Assembly: GCA_030432775.1 (NCBI GenBank)
Contig: JAUILO010000017.1
Span: 1 to 23,147 of the forward strand
Length of the DNA: 23,147 nt
Origin: Alphaproteobacteria bacterium
GTDB taxonomy: Bacteria > Pseudomonadota > Alphaproteobacteria > Micavibrionales > Micavibrionaceae
Direction of reading: 5' to 3'
Numbering within the stretch: the stretch's first letter is position 1; every line of letters starts with the position of its first letter. The notes beneath the pieces were generated by a model. The model did not search any database. It saw nothing but the letters and a program-made list of their open reading frames with translations, and was not told the origin of the DNA. The translations under genes were made by a program, and so were the position numbers. Positions 14,932-23,147 of this stretch are shown one piece after another.

Positions 14932-15438
14932 ATGAAGAAAGTAATTATATTGCGCCACGCACAAGCAGATTATGCATTTAGTGGTGGCGATTTCGATATG
15001 CCTTTATCTCCTCATGGAGAAAATGAAGCAACATTGATTGCAAATTACATGCTGAAAAAATCCTATACCCCTGATTTTATTTATTGTTCTGCAGCCAAAC
15101 GTACACAGATGACTTTAGCAGCAATTCGCGCAGATTTGCCCGGAATCAAGATCGATATCCGTAAAGATTTTTATTTGGCCGATACGGGGTTCTTATATGA
15201 AGAGCTTAAAGCCGCAGATGACAATTATGATACAGTGATGATCATCGCGCATAATCCGGGGCTTCACAGTTTTGCAGCATTTTTAACCGGTGCGGGTGAT
15301 GCTAGGCACATACGCTCGTTGCAAATGGGCTACCCGACAGCATGTCTCAGTCTGTTGGAATGTCCGGTAGATAGCTTTAGTGGAATTATGCCTGCGCAAA
15401 ATAAACTTGTTGATTTGATGGCAGCCGCTTCGCTTTAG
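14932..15438 (+). CDS. sixA: SixA-type phosphohistidine phosphatase
   Basis: This 168-residue cytoplasmic protein of the histidine phosphatase superfamily removes phosphate from phosphohistidine; E. coli SixA acts on histidine phosphotransfer proteins. The catalytic LRHAQAD (H9) lies at the very N terminus, an Arg in SAAKRTQMT is in the expected second position, and the second catalytic His is in IIAHNPGLH. The short length and RHA instead of RHG are typical of SixA rather than of the mutase enzymes. The ATG follows AAAGGGC. It is divergent from the sugar cluster and convergent with hdaA, so it appears to be transcribed alone. Its target in this organism is unknown; some relatives act on other phospho-substrates. 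Confidence 0.87.
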   Translation: MKKVIILRHAQADYAFSGGDFDMPLSPHGENEATLIANYMLKKSYTPDFIYCSAAKRTQMTLAAIRADLPGIKIDIRKDFYLADTGFLYEELKAADDNYDTVMIIAHNPGLHSFAAFLTGAGDARHIRSLQMGYPTACLSLLECPVDSFSGIMPAQNKLVDLMAAASL

Positions 15439-15469
15439 AAAATGCACAGCCGCTCTCTTGTGGTTTCTG

Positions 15470-15492
15470 TTTTCTTTTCTTTTCTTTTCTTT
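15470..15492. repeat. TTTCT pentanucleotide repeat between sixA and hdaA
   Basis: TTTCT is repeated four times without interruption at 15471-15490, with partial units on both sides, in the 61-base gap between two convergent genes. The T-rich tract follows a weak hairpin (CCGC with GTGG) after the sixA stop and could serve as its terminator. It is outside any reading frame. Confidence 0.6.
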
Positions 15493-15499
15493 GTTATTT

Positions 15500-16183
15500 T
15501 TATTCTTCCAAAAGTATACGCCGTATCAGCGGAATAGAGATTGAGCGTTTTTCACTTAAGGCCAGTTTATCGATTTTGTCGACAAGCTGATATGTCGCTG
15601 AAAAAGAACGCTCCATGCGCGGCAATATATATTGCAGAACATCAGCACTGATTTGAAGCTGGCGATCGGAGAATTGTTTAACAAGCAATGCCGCCAGTAG
15701 CGGATCATCGGGAGGCTGAATTGTAACGACAGGCGCAGCGCGCAGGCGTGATGCCAGATCGGCAATGGTAAAATCGGCTCTGGAGGGAGCCATACGCATT
15801 GTCAAAAGCAAAGTGCGGCCTTCTTCTTTCATAATGTTATAAAGGTGGAATAATGTTGTTTCGACGTCTTTATCGCCTATCCATAAATCAACCGGATCGA
15901 TTGTCAGGTGCTGGGCTAGACCGGCAATTTCATCGGCCTCTTTTGTGGCTAGAATGTCCGAATGAATGCGCTTGGCACCTGTCTGGTTGCTCCAGACGGC
16001 GGCAAGATGTGTTTTGCCGCTGGCGGCGGGGCCATGAATAATAAGCGCAGGTGCTGGCCAGTTTGGCCATTGATCAATCCAGCCAACCGCATCCTGATTG
16101 GCGCTTGAGATCAAAAAATCCTGACGGTCATGCGCTGTGCGATGGCCCAGATCAAATATAAGCTGTTCGGGAAGTGCGCTCAT
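15500..16183 (-). CDS. hdaA: HdaA: DnaA-like regulator of replication initiation
   Basis: This 227-residue AAA+ protein is related to the ATPase domain of DnaA but lacks the DNA-binding domain. HdaA/Hda binds the sliding clamp and promotes ATP hydrolysis by DnaA to limit re-initiation. A clamp-binding-type motif QLIFDL is at residues 7-12. Walker A is GPAASGKTHL from 51, a Walker B-like segment IGDKD is at 102-106, and LLLTMRMAPSR (sensor 1) and DLASRLRAAP (arginine finger region) follow. The Walker B segment has Gly where relatives often have Glu; the next Asp is kept. The ATG directly follows the stop of the permease gene with no spacer, so the two are translated together, an arrangement I recall from other alphaproteobacteria. 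Confidence 0.88.
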   Translation of the reverse strand: MSALPEQLIFDLGHRTAHDRQDFLISSANQDAVGWIDQWPNWPAPALIIHGPAASGKTHLAAVWSNQTGAKRIHSDILATKEADEIAGLAQHLTIDPVDLWIGDKDVETTLFHLYNIMKEEGRTLLLTMRMAPSRADFTIADLASRLRAAPVVTIQPPDDPLLAALLVKQFSDRQLQISADVLQYILPRMERSFSATYQLVDKIDKLALSEKRSISIPLIRRILLEE

Positions 16184-17359
16184 TTATTTCTTGCTGCCTT
16201 TGACTGCTGTTTTCTTTTTTGCGGGTGTTTTTTTTGCGGTGACTTTCTTCTTTGGCGTTTTCTTCGCAGTGGCTTTTTCTGAAGCTGTTTTGTCTTTGTA
16301 ATAATCGCTGTCTTTATATTGGTTTATACCAAAAGAGGTCAATACGCCAATGCTTGCGGCAACAGGCACGGCCAGTAACATGCCGACAATACCAAACATA
16401 CTGCCGCCGACCATAAGCGAGAATAAAATCCATAACGGGTGCAGTCCAACGCTTTTGCCCAAAAGCTTAGGGGTTAAAACATTGCCCTCAATAATTTGTC
16501 CTGTGAAGAAGATCGCCGCGATAATTAATGTGTAGACCCAGTCGTAATTCTGGAACCATGCAACCCCAACGCTGGCGATTAAGCCAAATGTAGAGCCGAG
16601 TAGCGGGATAATCGACAGCATTCCAGCGCTAAGGCCTATAATAAAACCGTAATTTAATCCGGCAATCGTCAGGGCGGCGGCATAGATAACGGCAAGAACA
16701 ATAGCAATAGTGAATTGACCTCTGATAAAGCCGGAAACTTTTCCGTTGATTTGCTCTAAAAGACCTTTAATAACCTTGTAGTTTTCCCTTGGGATCAGAT
16801 CGTCAATCCATTCTGTGATAACGGTCCAGTCTTTCATCATAAAGAACGCGACCAAAGGCGTGATGAACAAGACAGAAATAAAGCTAAACAGTGCTTGTCC
16901 GCTATTGGCAAGAGCGCCTGCAAGAGCGCCGCCAATTCCTGCTAGTTTACCGACGTTATTGTTTAGGGATGAGCGAAAGGATTCAAGTTCTTCATCGCCG
17001 ATATACTGGCTAAGCCATACGCGTAACGGTTCGGATGCTGTCCATATTTTATCGGTATATCCCGGCAGGTCTTTTGTGAGCTGAATAATCTCGCGGTGTA
17101 AAAAAGGCAATATGATAGCCAGTAAACCAAGCAATACGGCAAAGAATATAAACAAAATGGATGCTGCCGATAGCCAGCGCGGACATTTATATTTTTCGCA
17201 ATAATCTACGACCGGATCCAGTAAATACGCAATCGCTGCGCCCAAGACAAACGGCATAAGCGATGTTTTAAATATCCACACGCACACACAGAGCAGGATA
17301 AATGCGAAGCTCCAGAATAAAATATGGTTTTTTACGTTTGCTTTTTGAATGGCTGACAT
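16184..17359 (-). CDS. AI-2E transporter family (PerM-like) permease with lysine-rich tail
   Basis: This 391-residue inner-membrane protein has the pattern of the family: two N-terminal membrane helices (about 12-45), a third near 62-87, an amphipathic periplasmic region, then a block of further helices (about 145-345) with LIPRENY, GFIRGQ, LSIIPLLGSTFG and an EGNVLTPKLLGKSVGLHPLW signature. Members include exporters of autoinducer-2 and sodium/proton antiporters, so the transported species here is unknown. From about residue 355 the protein ends in a highly basic tail with two near copies of TAKKTPKKK, like histone H1 tails, which is unusual for the family. The gene is immediately upstream of hdaA (stop and start adjoin). 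A 127-base gap separates it from the DUF2066 gene. Confidence 0.87.
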   Translation of the reverse strand: MSAIQKANVKNHILFWSFAFILLCVCVWIFKTSLMPFVLGAAIAYLLDPVVDYCEKYKCPRWLSAASILFIFFAVLLGLLAIILPFLHREIIQLTKDLPGYTDKIWTASEPLRVWLSQYIGDEELESFRSSLNNNVGKLAGIGGALAGALANSGQALFSFISVLFITPLVAFFMMKDWTVITEWIDDLIPRENYKVIKGLLEQINGKVSGFIRGQFTIAIVLAVIYAAALTIAGLNYGFIIGLSAGMLSIIPLLGSTFGLIASVGVAWFQNYDWVYTLIIAAIFFTGQIIEGNVLTPKLLGKSVGLHPLWILFSLMVGGSMFGIVGMLLAVPVAASIGVLTSFGINQYKDSDYYKDKTASEKATAKKTPKKKVTAKKTPAKKKTAVKGSKK

Positions 17360-17486
17360 TGCTTTAATACCTGTTTGCGATGTTGTTTTATCTATTTATA
17401 TATTTGTGCTGATGCTTGTATAACGCGCCCATAATGAATGATAGCGCCAAAATCCCAGGCCTTGAACGCGGCTTAAAAACGATTGT

Positions 17487-18728
17487 TTAGTATCGCTGTG
17501 AAGGCGTGTATTTTTTCAAGTATAAATCATAGCGCAAAATGGATTGGTTAGACATAGGGCTTGGTGAAAAGCTAACGCTGGGTGCTGTGAGTATAATATT
17601 GGCCTGCGCCAGTGCCAGTCGCAGGCGGCTTTCACTGCCGCGGAACTTGATTGAAAGATCGGCTTTTTGCGGTGTTAAGGTCAGAACATCAATAGATTGC
17701 ACGCCCTGAACATGTTTAAGGGCACGCTGCGTTTCTATCCATTCACTCATTGATTTGAATTGTACACGGGCTTCCACAGTGCTTTCAGATGTGTTGTTCA
17801 CGACTGTTTTTCTTTTCCAGTCCTTACGAAGCTGGCTTTGTGTGTCGCGCACAGCGACGTCAAAAATGTTTTCACCCTGTTTTACATCCGAAGCACTCAC
17901 ATTTAAGCGGTTGGCGAGCTCTGGTGTCTGCGTGTCTGTGCGATACATCATAATTGTGATGTTGTCAGGTGTTATAGCCGTGCCGTTTTGTGCGGGGGCA
18001 GGTGGTGTGCCTTGGGTATTGCTCCATTGTGGCAGCGCCAGCATAACAATAGCCTCACCTGCGCCATATCGCTGTACCATGCTTGACAGGCGCTCGGGGG
18101 CATAGCTTAACGCCTGATTGTTCTGAATATCCGATGTGTCCTGTAAATCACCGATTGGAATAATGACAGGCACAAGCCCTTGAAATGACGCGCCGTCATT
18201 CCATGCTTTCATCCAAGGGTTTTGCGCATCCCATATAACGGTTTGTATGCCGTTGTGATAAAAAGGCAGAATCAGGATCGGGCGGCTGCCAACATCTGTA
18301 TAGGCATAATTATTGTTAGTCAGAATTTCTTGAACCGCATTCTTTTTGAAGCGGAATGTATATGTGCCGATGTAACGGACATTGGATGTTTTCTCGTTGG
18401 TGACTTCAAAGTCCTGAACCAGTGTACCGATAAAAGCATCGTCGAACTCGTTAAATTGTTCGGCGACTGTTTCGGAAACAAGGCGAGTGATCAATATATC
18501 AAATGCCTGTCTTTGTGCCTGTGATCTTGCCTGTTCGCGTGCTTCTACCGCACTTTTTGCTGTCACGTCGACTTTGACATCATGGACAGTGTAAATCGCG
18601 TTGGTACTTGCATAAGTTGCTTGCACTCCGGCCAATAAAACCATAATCAATGCTAGAAAAATATTTCGTAGCACTTTATTACATGACGTGAAAATACAAA
18701 CTCTTGAAATATTACAATGCATGGGCAT
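17487..18728 (-). CDS. DUF2066 family exported protein
   Basis: This protein of about 413 residues has unknown function. A hydrophobic stretch at about 22-36 and a likely cleavage after TYA (residue 40) indicate export to the periplasm. The mature N terminus (IYTVHDVKVDVTAKSAVEAREQARSQAQRQAFDILI) is the conserved DUF2066 segment, and a later LPFYHNGIQTVIWDAQNPW segment also fits. The C-terminal half includes a segment (RALKHVQGVQSIDVLTLT) that resembles the ferredoxin-like repeats seen in such proteins. The frame is open to a GTG at 18743; I prefer the ATG at 18728 (another ATG is at 18722), since neither has a clear ribosome site. In many alphaproteobacteria it sits, as here, beside the permease and hdaA and opposite purM. 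Confidence 0.78.
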   Translation of the reverse strand: MPMHCNISRVCIFTSCNKVLRNIFLALIMVLLAGVQATYASTNAIYTVHDVKVDVTAKSAVEAREQARSQAQRQAFDILITRLVSETVAEQFNEFDDAFIGTLVQDFEVTNEKTSNVRYIGTYTFRFKKNAVQEILTNNNYAYTDVGSRPILILPFYHNGIQTVIWDAQNPWMKAWNDGASFQGLVPVIIPIGDLQDTSDIQNNQALSYAPERLSSMVQRYGAGEAIVMLALPQWSNTQGTPPAPAQNGTAITPDNITIMMYRTDTQTPELANRLNVSASDVKQGENIFDVAVRDTQSQLRKDWKRKTVVNNTSESTVEARVQFKSMSEWIETQRALKHVQGVQSIDVLTLTPQKADLSIKFRGSESRLRLALAQANIILTAPSVSFSPSPMSNQSILRYDLYLKKYTPSQRY

Positions 18729-18807
18729 ACCGTCTATTGTCACAAAACGAAATTAGGGTTACACAAGTCTTTATACAGATGTTAGGACAGGATGCAAAGG
18801 ATACATT

Positions 18808-19899
18808 ATGAAGCAAAGCGCATATCAATCAGCAGGTGTTGATATTGAAGCTGGCGCAGAGCTGGTTGAAAGAATTAAACCATTTGTGAAGAAAACCGCA
18901 CGCTCTGGCGTGGCTTCCGGTATCGGTGGGTTTGGCGCCTTTTTTGATATTAAAGCGACAGGGTATAAGGATCCGTTGTTGGTATCCGGTACAGATGGGG
19001 TCGGCACGAAACTTAGAATCGCAATCGAGGCAAATTGCCATGACACAATCGGCATAGATCTTGTCGCGATGTGCGTGAACGATATTGTTGTTGGCGGCGC
19101 CGAGCCTTTGTTCTTCCTCGATTATTTTGCAACCGGCCATTTGGACACAGACAGCGCGACAGCAGTTATTTCGGGCATAGCTGCAGGATGCGAGCTTGCC
19201 GGATGTGCCCTTGTTGGCGGAGAAACTGCGGAGATGCCGGGTATGTATTCCGAAGGTGATTATGATCTTGCTGGTTTTACGGTTGGCGCTGTGGAACGCG
19301 ATCAGGTTATTAGTGGCGACAGCATTGCTGAAGGTCATGTTGTTATTGGTTTGCCATCAAGCGGGCCTCATTCAAATGGTTATAGCTTGATCAGAAAAAT
19401 TGTTCAGGATAGCGGCGCGAATTATGCCGACCCGGCGCCGTTCGCAGACGACAAAACATTGGGAGCAGCATTGCTGGAACCAACACGCATTTATGTGAAG
19501 CCTGTTCTGGAGGCTATCAAAAAACTAAGCAAAACGAGCGGTAGCGATTCGCAAAAAATACGAGGCATGGCACATATTACAGGTGGCGGGTTGACTGAAA
19601 ATTTACCGCGTATATTGCCGCAGGGGCTTGGTGTAAAACTTGATGCAAATAGTTGGGCACTTCCGGCTGTGTTTCAGTGGCTGGGTAAAACTGGTGCAGT
19701 GAGTGCATTTGATATGGCGCAAACTTTTAACTGTGGTATCGGTCTTGCTATTATTTGTCATGAAGGCGATGTTGATGCCGTGAGTGGCGCGTTGACAGAT
19801 CAAGGTGAAGCGCCGGTCGTGATTGGCCACGTTTGCGCATATGATGGTGAAGGACAGGCGGTTCAAATTGATAATCTGGATGAGGCATGGGGGCTATAA
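18808..19899 (+). CDS. purM: Phosphoribosylformylglycinamidine cyclo-ligase (AIR synthetase)
   Basis: This 363-residue enzyme catalyses the fifth step of de novo purine synthesis, ATP-dependent closure of FGAM to aminoimidazole ribonucleotide. Landmarks are YQSAGVDIEAG at the N terminus, SGTDGVGTKL, IGIDLVAMCVND, LDYFATG, LVGGETAEMPGMY and the C-terminal AHITGGGLTENLPRILP. Length is normal (E. coli 345). The ATG follows AAAGGAT. It is divergent from the DUF2066 gene, and its stop overlaps the purN start as TAATG. Confidence 0.96.
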   Translation: MKQSAYQSAGVDIEAGAELVERIKPFVKKTARSGVASGIGGFGAFFDIKATGYKDPLLVSGTDGVGTKLRIAIEANCHDTIGIDLVAMCVNDIVVGGAEPLFFLDYFATGHLDTDSATAVISGIAAGCELAGCALVGGETAEMPGMYSEGDYDLAGFTVGAVERDQVISGDSIAEGHVVIGLPSSGPHSNGYSLIRKIVQDSGANYADPAPFADDKTLGAALLEPTRIYVKPVLEAIKKLSKTSGSDSQKIRGMAHITGGGLTENLPRILPQGLGVKLDANSWALPAVFQWLGKTGAVSAFDMAQTFNCGIGLAIICHEGDVDAVSGALTDQGEAPVVIGHVCAYDGEGQAVQIDNLDEAWGL

Positions 19900-20486
19900 T
19901 GCTTGATCTGGCTATCTTTATTTCAGGCCGTGGCAGTAATATGAGTGCTATTATTGATGCCTGTAAGAATTCAGGTTTTCCGGCGCGTGTTTCTGTGGTT
20001 ATTTCCAACAAGCCCGATGCTAAGGGGCTTGAGATTGCCGCTGCTGAGGGGATACCGACGCAGGTTGTTGATCATAAGCTTTACAGTTCAAAGCCTGAAT
20101 TTGAAGAGGCACTGCACGAAGTTGTCTCAGCTTATAGCGTTGATTTGATCTGTCTGGCGGGCTTTATGCGTATTTTAGGCGTGGGGTTTATACAAAAATG
20201 GCCGGATCAGATTATTAATATCCACCCCTCTTTGCTTCCTGAGTACAAGGGATTGCACACACACCAGCGTGTGATTGAAGATGGAAAAGACAAAACCGGC
20301 TGTACTGTGCATTACGTTGTTCCCGAAGTTGATGCGGGTCAAACCCTTGTTCAGAAGGTTGTGAGCGTTCTACCCGATGACACCGAGGAAACCCTTGGTG
20401 CGCGCGTGTTGGAGCAAGAACATGAGGCATATCCGGAAGCTATTGATCTTATTGCACAAAAGCTATCAAAAAGGGTTGCCGGATAA
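19899..20486 (+). CDS. purN: Phosphoribosylglycinamide formyltransferase
   Basis: This 195-residue enzyme transfers a formyl group from 10-formyl-tetrahydrofolate to GAR, the third step of purine synthesis. The substrate phosphate loop is ISGRGSNM near residues 8-15; LAGFMRIL, the catalytic Asn and His in INIHPSLLPEYKG, and the catalytic Asp in EVDAGQTLVQ are all present. An in-frame ATG at 19887 adds four residues, but the ATG at 19899 overlaps the purM stop by one base (TAATG) and starts in the family position (MLDLAIFISG), so I chose it. It is translationally coupled to purM. Confidence 0.95.
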   Translation: MLDLAIFISGRGSNMSAIIDACKNSGFPARVSVVISNKPDAKGLEIAAAEGIPTQVVDHKLYSSKPEFEEALHEVVSAYSVDLICLAGFMRILGVGFIQKWPDQIINIHPSLLPEYKGLHTHQRVIEDGKDKTGCTVHYVVPEVDAGQTLVQKVVSVLPDDTEETLGARVLEQEHEAYPEAIDLIAQKLSKRVAG

Positions 20487-20527
20487 TCGGTTAATTGATA
20501 GATTCTAATATTGATGGAGATAAAGCT

Positions 20528-20668
20528 ATGGCTCAAAAAACAACACAAACAGACCCTGAATTAATTCAAGCTGCGCAGGATATGTGGTCGCGCTTCGTGA
20601 TGATGACCAAGGTGAGCATCGTTAGCATTGTTCTCATCTTGGCACTGATGGCTGCGTTTTTAGTCTAA
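20528..20668 (+). CDS. aa3-type cytochrome c oxidase subunit IV (46 residues)
   Basis: This very small gene encodes 46 residues: a polar N terminus with QAAQDMWSRFVMMTK, then one membrane helix (about 29-46, IVSIVLILALMAAFLV). That is the pattern of the alphaproteobacterial aa3 oxidase subunit IV family: a Trp-x2-Phe, a Thr-Lys before the helix and an ALMAAF-type end. The subunit packs beside the oxidase core in the inner membrane, and its role is minor or structural. A GGAGAT ribosome site lies 9 bases before the ATG, and the gene is 41 bases after purN on the same strand, so it is probably co-transcribed or nearly so. In this lineage the gene is often found away from the other cox genes. 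Its short length makes it easy to miss. Confidence 0.85.
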   Translation: MAQKTTQTDPELIQAAQDMWSRFVMMTKVSIVSIVLILALMAAFLV

Positions 20669-20824
20669 ACTGTTTAAACCGGCGTATTTGGTTACTTTAC
20701 ATACTGTATTTAACTCGTTGAAAAAGTTGTAAAAAAACAGTATTTTCTTCACGTTTAAGTAATCTTTTCGTTGCACTATTACTTATGCACTAGCACCAGC
20801 TAACAGCTTTGATCGATAGGGCGT

Positions 20825-23147
20825 ATGGGAACTCAGGATTTTTTATTTTCTAAATTTTTGTCACAGGGAAAAATATTTCTTTTTCTTCTTTGTGTTGTGT
20901 CTGTTTTCTTCTTTTCTATCAGTCAGTTAGCCTTTGCGCAAAGCCCGCATGCAGCGCAGAGTTCATCCTCAAAAGCATCTATTGCCGATGTGCTTATCCT
21001 GAATAATAAGACTGAAGAATATGATTTAGCTCCGTATTTGTTCATCACAGAAGATGCGAATAAGGAGGTATCACCCAGCTCTTTACTGCGTGATCATGCC
21101 AGAGGTAAAAAAGGTTATAAATCTAAAACAGATGTCATAAATATGGGGGTGTCTACTGATTCCTATTGGTTTATTCTGCGTGTTTATAACCAGAGCTGGA
21201 ATGAAGATTGGGTGTTTTCCTTTGGTGATAATTTTAGCGGTCAATCAGGCTTTGTGAACGAAATCCTGATTATGGATTACAAATCACCGTCAAAGAAAAG
21301 ATTGCTGGATACCATTACATCACAGGATAATCCGTATATTCAAAATAAAACCCTTAAAGGGTCTAATTTGCCTGTCACGCTAGAGCAGGGTAAAGAGTTT
21401 TTATTCGTAATTTATATGCGAAGCGATGTGGCGATGCCAGCGACATTCAAACCGACCTTGTATACGGCCACTGCGCAGACAGAAAAGCTTTTATCGCCCC
21501 TTAAAGCTACAAATTTGCTGAGCTTTTATTTCCTGATTTTGATGGGGCTGTTAATTGGCTCGATTGTATTCCAGCGCATTTACATGAGTTTCTTCCTGAT
21601 CGGCTATTTCGTCGTTCAGGCTATTTATTTCTATTATAATAACAGCGTATTTTATATGGATCACGATTCCGGCAATGTCTGGGTCGGGATTTTGTGGAAT
21701 ACCTGTGTTGTGTTCGGTCTTGTGTTCTCCAAATACTTCCTTGCCATGGAAAAAGACCAAAGACTGCAAACGCAAATTGTTGTCGGTATTATTCTTGGCT
21801 TGATTGCGACGTGCTGGATTGCGTTTAGCTTTATGGATTGGGGTAGCCCGCTTATATTGCTGTTTATTTATGTGCCGGGTTATCTGACGATATTATTTGT
21901 GACGATGCTGTCTTTTGCACAATCAAAACGGAACATGTCAGCCAATTACATATATGCGATTGGCTGGTTGCTTTTCTTCATTGGTTCAACGGTTAATATG
22001 CTCGCAGTTGTCGGTTTATTGCCTGCAACGTGGTGGTCTTTATCGGCGGAAACGCTCGCGCTTATTCCGCAAGGTGTGTTGTTCTTAACCGCTGTTGTAT
22101 TACGTGAAAGCCAGTTGCGCTGGCGTGTGGAAGCGGAGGCTAAAGAGGCGATTGAAGATGTGCGCTCTGTGAAAGCATTGAAACAGAGCAAAGAAAGCTC
22201 GGAGGTGCAGCGCCTTGTTCGTCTGGTTGAACACGAGAGATCGGTGATGAACGATTTGCGTGAGCGCGAGATGATGCAAAGTGAAGAAATGCGCCATGCC
22301 AAAGATGCTGCGGATGAAGCCAATCGCGCCAAATCAGCCTTCCTTGCTGTGGTTAGTCATGAAATCAGAACGCCGATGACCGGTATTATCGGTATGGTTA
22401 AACTATTGTTGGAAACTAAACTGGGCAAGGAACAGCGTGATTATGCCGTGACTATTCAAGATTCCGGTGATGCGATGATGGCCTTATTGAATGATATTCT
22501 TGATTTCGAGAAAATCGAAAGTGGTAATTTGGAGCTGGAATATCTTGATTTTGACCTGAAACGGTTGCTCAATGGCGTTATTACTTTGATGTCTGGTCAT
22601 GCGGAAAGCAAACGAATTGATTTGCGTCTGGAACTCGGTGATACGGTTCCCGATTTCGTTGTTGGTGATCCGGTGCGTATCCGTCAGGTTCTTTTGAATC
22701 TGGTTGGTAATGCGATTAAATTTACTTCTGAAGGTCATGTTGCGCTAAAGGTAGAGCCTGATCCGACAAAAAGTGGTGATCCTAGCCGTCACCTGCATCA
22801 ATTGCGCTTTTCTATTCAGGATACCGGTATTGGTATTACGGCGGAGGCGCAGAAAAATCTGTTTAATCCTTTCTCGCAGGCTGACCAGAGTATTACCCGT
22901 AAATTTGGCGGTACCGGACTTGGTCTTGCTATTTGTCGCCGTTTGATTGAGGCTATGGGTGATAATATTGCGATTGATAGTACGCCAGGGCACGGCAGTA
23001 CGTTCTTCTTCTCTTTATTGATGGAAGAAGGCAACGCCCAGAATGCTGAGACATTCCAAACAGAAGAAGTGCATAGTGATGCCAAACAAGAACCGCAGCA
23101 TATTCTTATTGTTGATGATAACGAGATTAACCAAAAACTATTGAAAG
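20825..23147 (+). CDS. 7TMR-DISM hybrid sensor histidine kinase (3' end off the window)
   Basis: About 774 codons are visible; the gene runs off the right edge. A signal peptide (hydrophobic 17-38, likely cut at AFA|Q38-39) precedes a periplasmic sensor region (about 40-225) of the 7TMR-DISM extracellular type, which may bind a carbohydrate-like ligand. Seven membrane helices follow (about 228-428), then a long charged coiled coil (about 430-500). HisKA carries the phosphorylation site H512 in SHEIRTPM. The ATPase domain has NLVGNAIKF (N625), DTGIG (from D666), FNPFSQAD and GGTGLGLAI (from G695). A receiver begins at ILIVDDNEIN (acidic pair D764/D765) and is cut off, so it is a hybrid kinase needing a phosphotransfer partner. 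The ATG is close to an AGGG ribosome site. The stimulus and target cannot be read here. Confidence 0.92.
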   Translation, partial: MGTQDFLFSKFLSQGKIFLFLLCVVSVFFFSISQLAFAQSPHAAQSSSSKASIADVLILNNKTEEYDLAPYLFITEDANKEVSPSSLLRDHARGKKGYKSKTDVINMGVSTDSYWFILRVYNQSWNEDWVFSFGDNFSGQSGFVNEILIMDYKSPSKKRLLDTITSQDNPYIQNKTLKGSNLPVTLEQGKEFLFVIYMRSDVAMPATFKPTLYTATAQTEKLLSPLKATNLLSFYFLILMGLLIGSIVFQRIYMSFFLIGYFVVQAIYFYYNNSVFYMDHDSGNVWVGILWNTCVVFGLVFSKYFLAMEKDQRLQTQIVVGIILGLIATCWIAFSFMDWGSPLILLFIYVPGYLTILFVTMLSFAQSKRNMSANYIYAIGWLLFFIGSTVNMLAVVGLLPATWWSLSAETLALIPQGVLFLTAVVLRESQLRWRVEAEAKEAIEDVRSVKALKQSKESSEVQRLVRLVEHERSVMNDLREREMMQSEEMRHAKDAADEANRAKSAFLAVVSHEIRTPMTGIIGMVKLLLETKLGKEQRDYAVTIQDSGDAMMALLNDILDFEKIESGNLELEYLDFDLKRLLNGVITLMSGHAESKRIDLRLELGDTVPDFVVGDPVRIRQVLLNLVGNAIKFTSEGHVALKVEPDPTKSGDPSRHLHQLRFSIQDTGIGITAEAQKNLFNPFSQADQSITRKFGGTGLGLAICRRLIEAMGDNIAIDSTPGHGSTFFFSLLMEEGNAQNAETFQTEEVHSDAKQEPQHILIVDDNEINQKLLK

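Noticed and set aside
20701..20743. Inverted repeat ATACTGT / ACAGTAT after the small oxidase gene
   Set aside because: Only 7 bp, AT-rich, with a loop of 29 bases; too weak to call a terminator of the purMN transcript.
1..23147. CRISPR arrays, tRNA genes, insertion sequences, prophage or toxin-antitoxin genes
   Set aside because: I looked for repeated spacers, cloverleaf structures, transposase motifs and small paired genes on both strands and found none that I could support.

Overview
This window looks like ordinary chromosome from a free-living alphaproteobacterium of moderate-to-low GC (about 44% by eye). The lineage call rests on genes typical of alphaproteobacteria: a divK-pleD pair, an EipB-type (DUF1849) periplasmic protein, a 46-residue aa3-type cytochrome oxidase subunit IV, an HdaA-type DnaA regulator beside an AI-2E family permease and a DUF2066 protein, and purM-purN divergent from that block. 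I cannot name the genus. A Rhodospirillales- or Micavibrionales-like organism would fit, but that is a guess. I see no tRNA, rRNA, CRISPR array, insertion sequence, phage gene or integration scar. No gap without a gene exceeds 300 bases.

Layout. (1) 1-2750, minus strand: pleD (cut by the window edge), divK and an eipB-like gene, all linked to cell cycle or envelope. (2) 3039-3869, plus strand: a second diguanylate cyclase with its own terminator and a possible sigma-54 promoter. (3) 4146-7243: divergent aspS and rnd. (4) 7307-14733, minus strand: a six-gene sugar/polyol cluster, read in transcription order as two diverged mannitol-dehydrogenase-family paralogues, a cytoplasmic GH13 alpha-glucosidase, an aldose 1-epimerase, a small cupin of the mannose-6-phosphate-isomerase type and a Mak-type fructokinase. 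(5) 14932-15438, plus strand: sixA. (6) 15500-18728, minus strand: hdaA, the AI-2E permease and a DUF2066 protein. (7) 18808-20668, plus strand: purM, purN and the small coxIV gene. (8) 20825 to the window end, plus strand: a 7TMR-DISM hybrid histidine kinase cut by the edge.

How the parts work together. The sugar cluster gives a coherent cytoplasmic route. The glucosidase splits an imported alpha-glucoside and the epimerase equilibrates the released glucose. The dehydrogenases interconvert polyol and ketose, and Mak phosphorylates fructose (or mannose) into glycolysis, with the cupin a possible mannose-6-P/fructose-6-P isomerase. No transporter or regulator lies in the cluster. The exact substrate is the main open question, and it is the best candidate here for something not yet described. 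The signalling genes (two c-di-GMP synthases that both keep the inhibitory site, DivK, SixA and a DISM hybrid kinase) point to a cell-cycle- and c-di-GMP-regulated life style. I did not find a clearly novel defence, mobile or RNA system.
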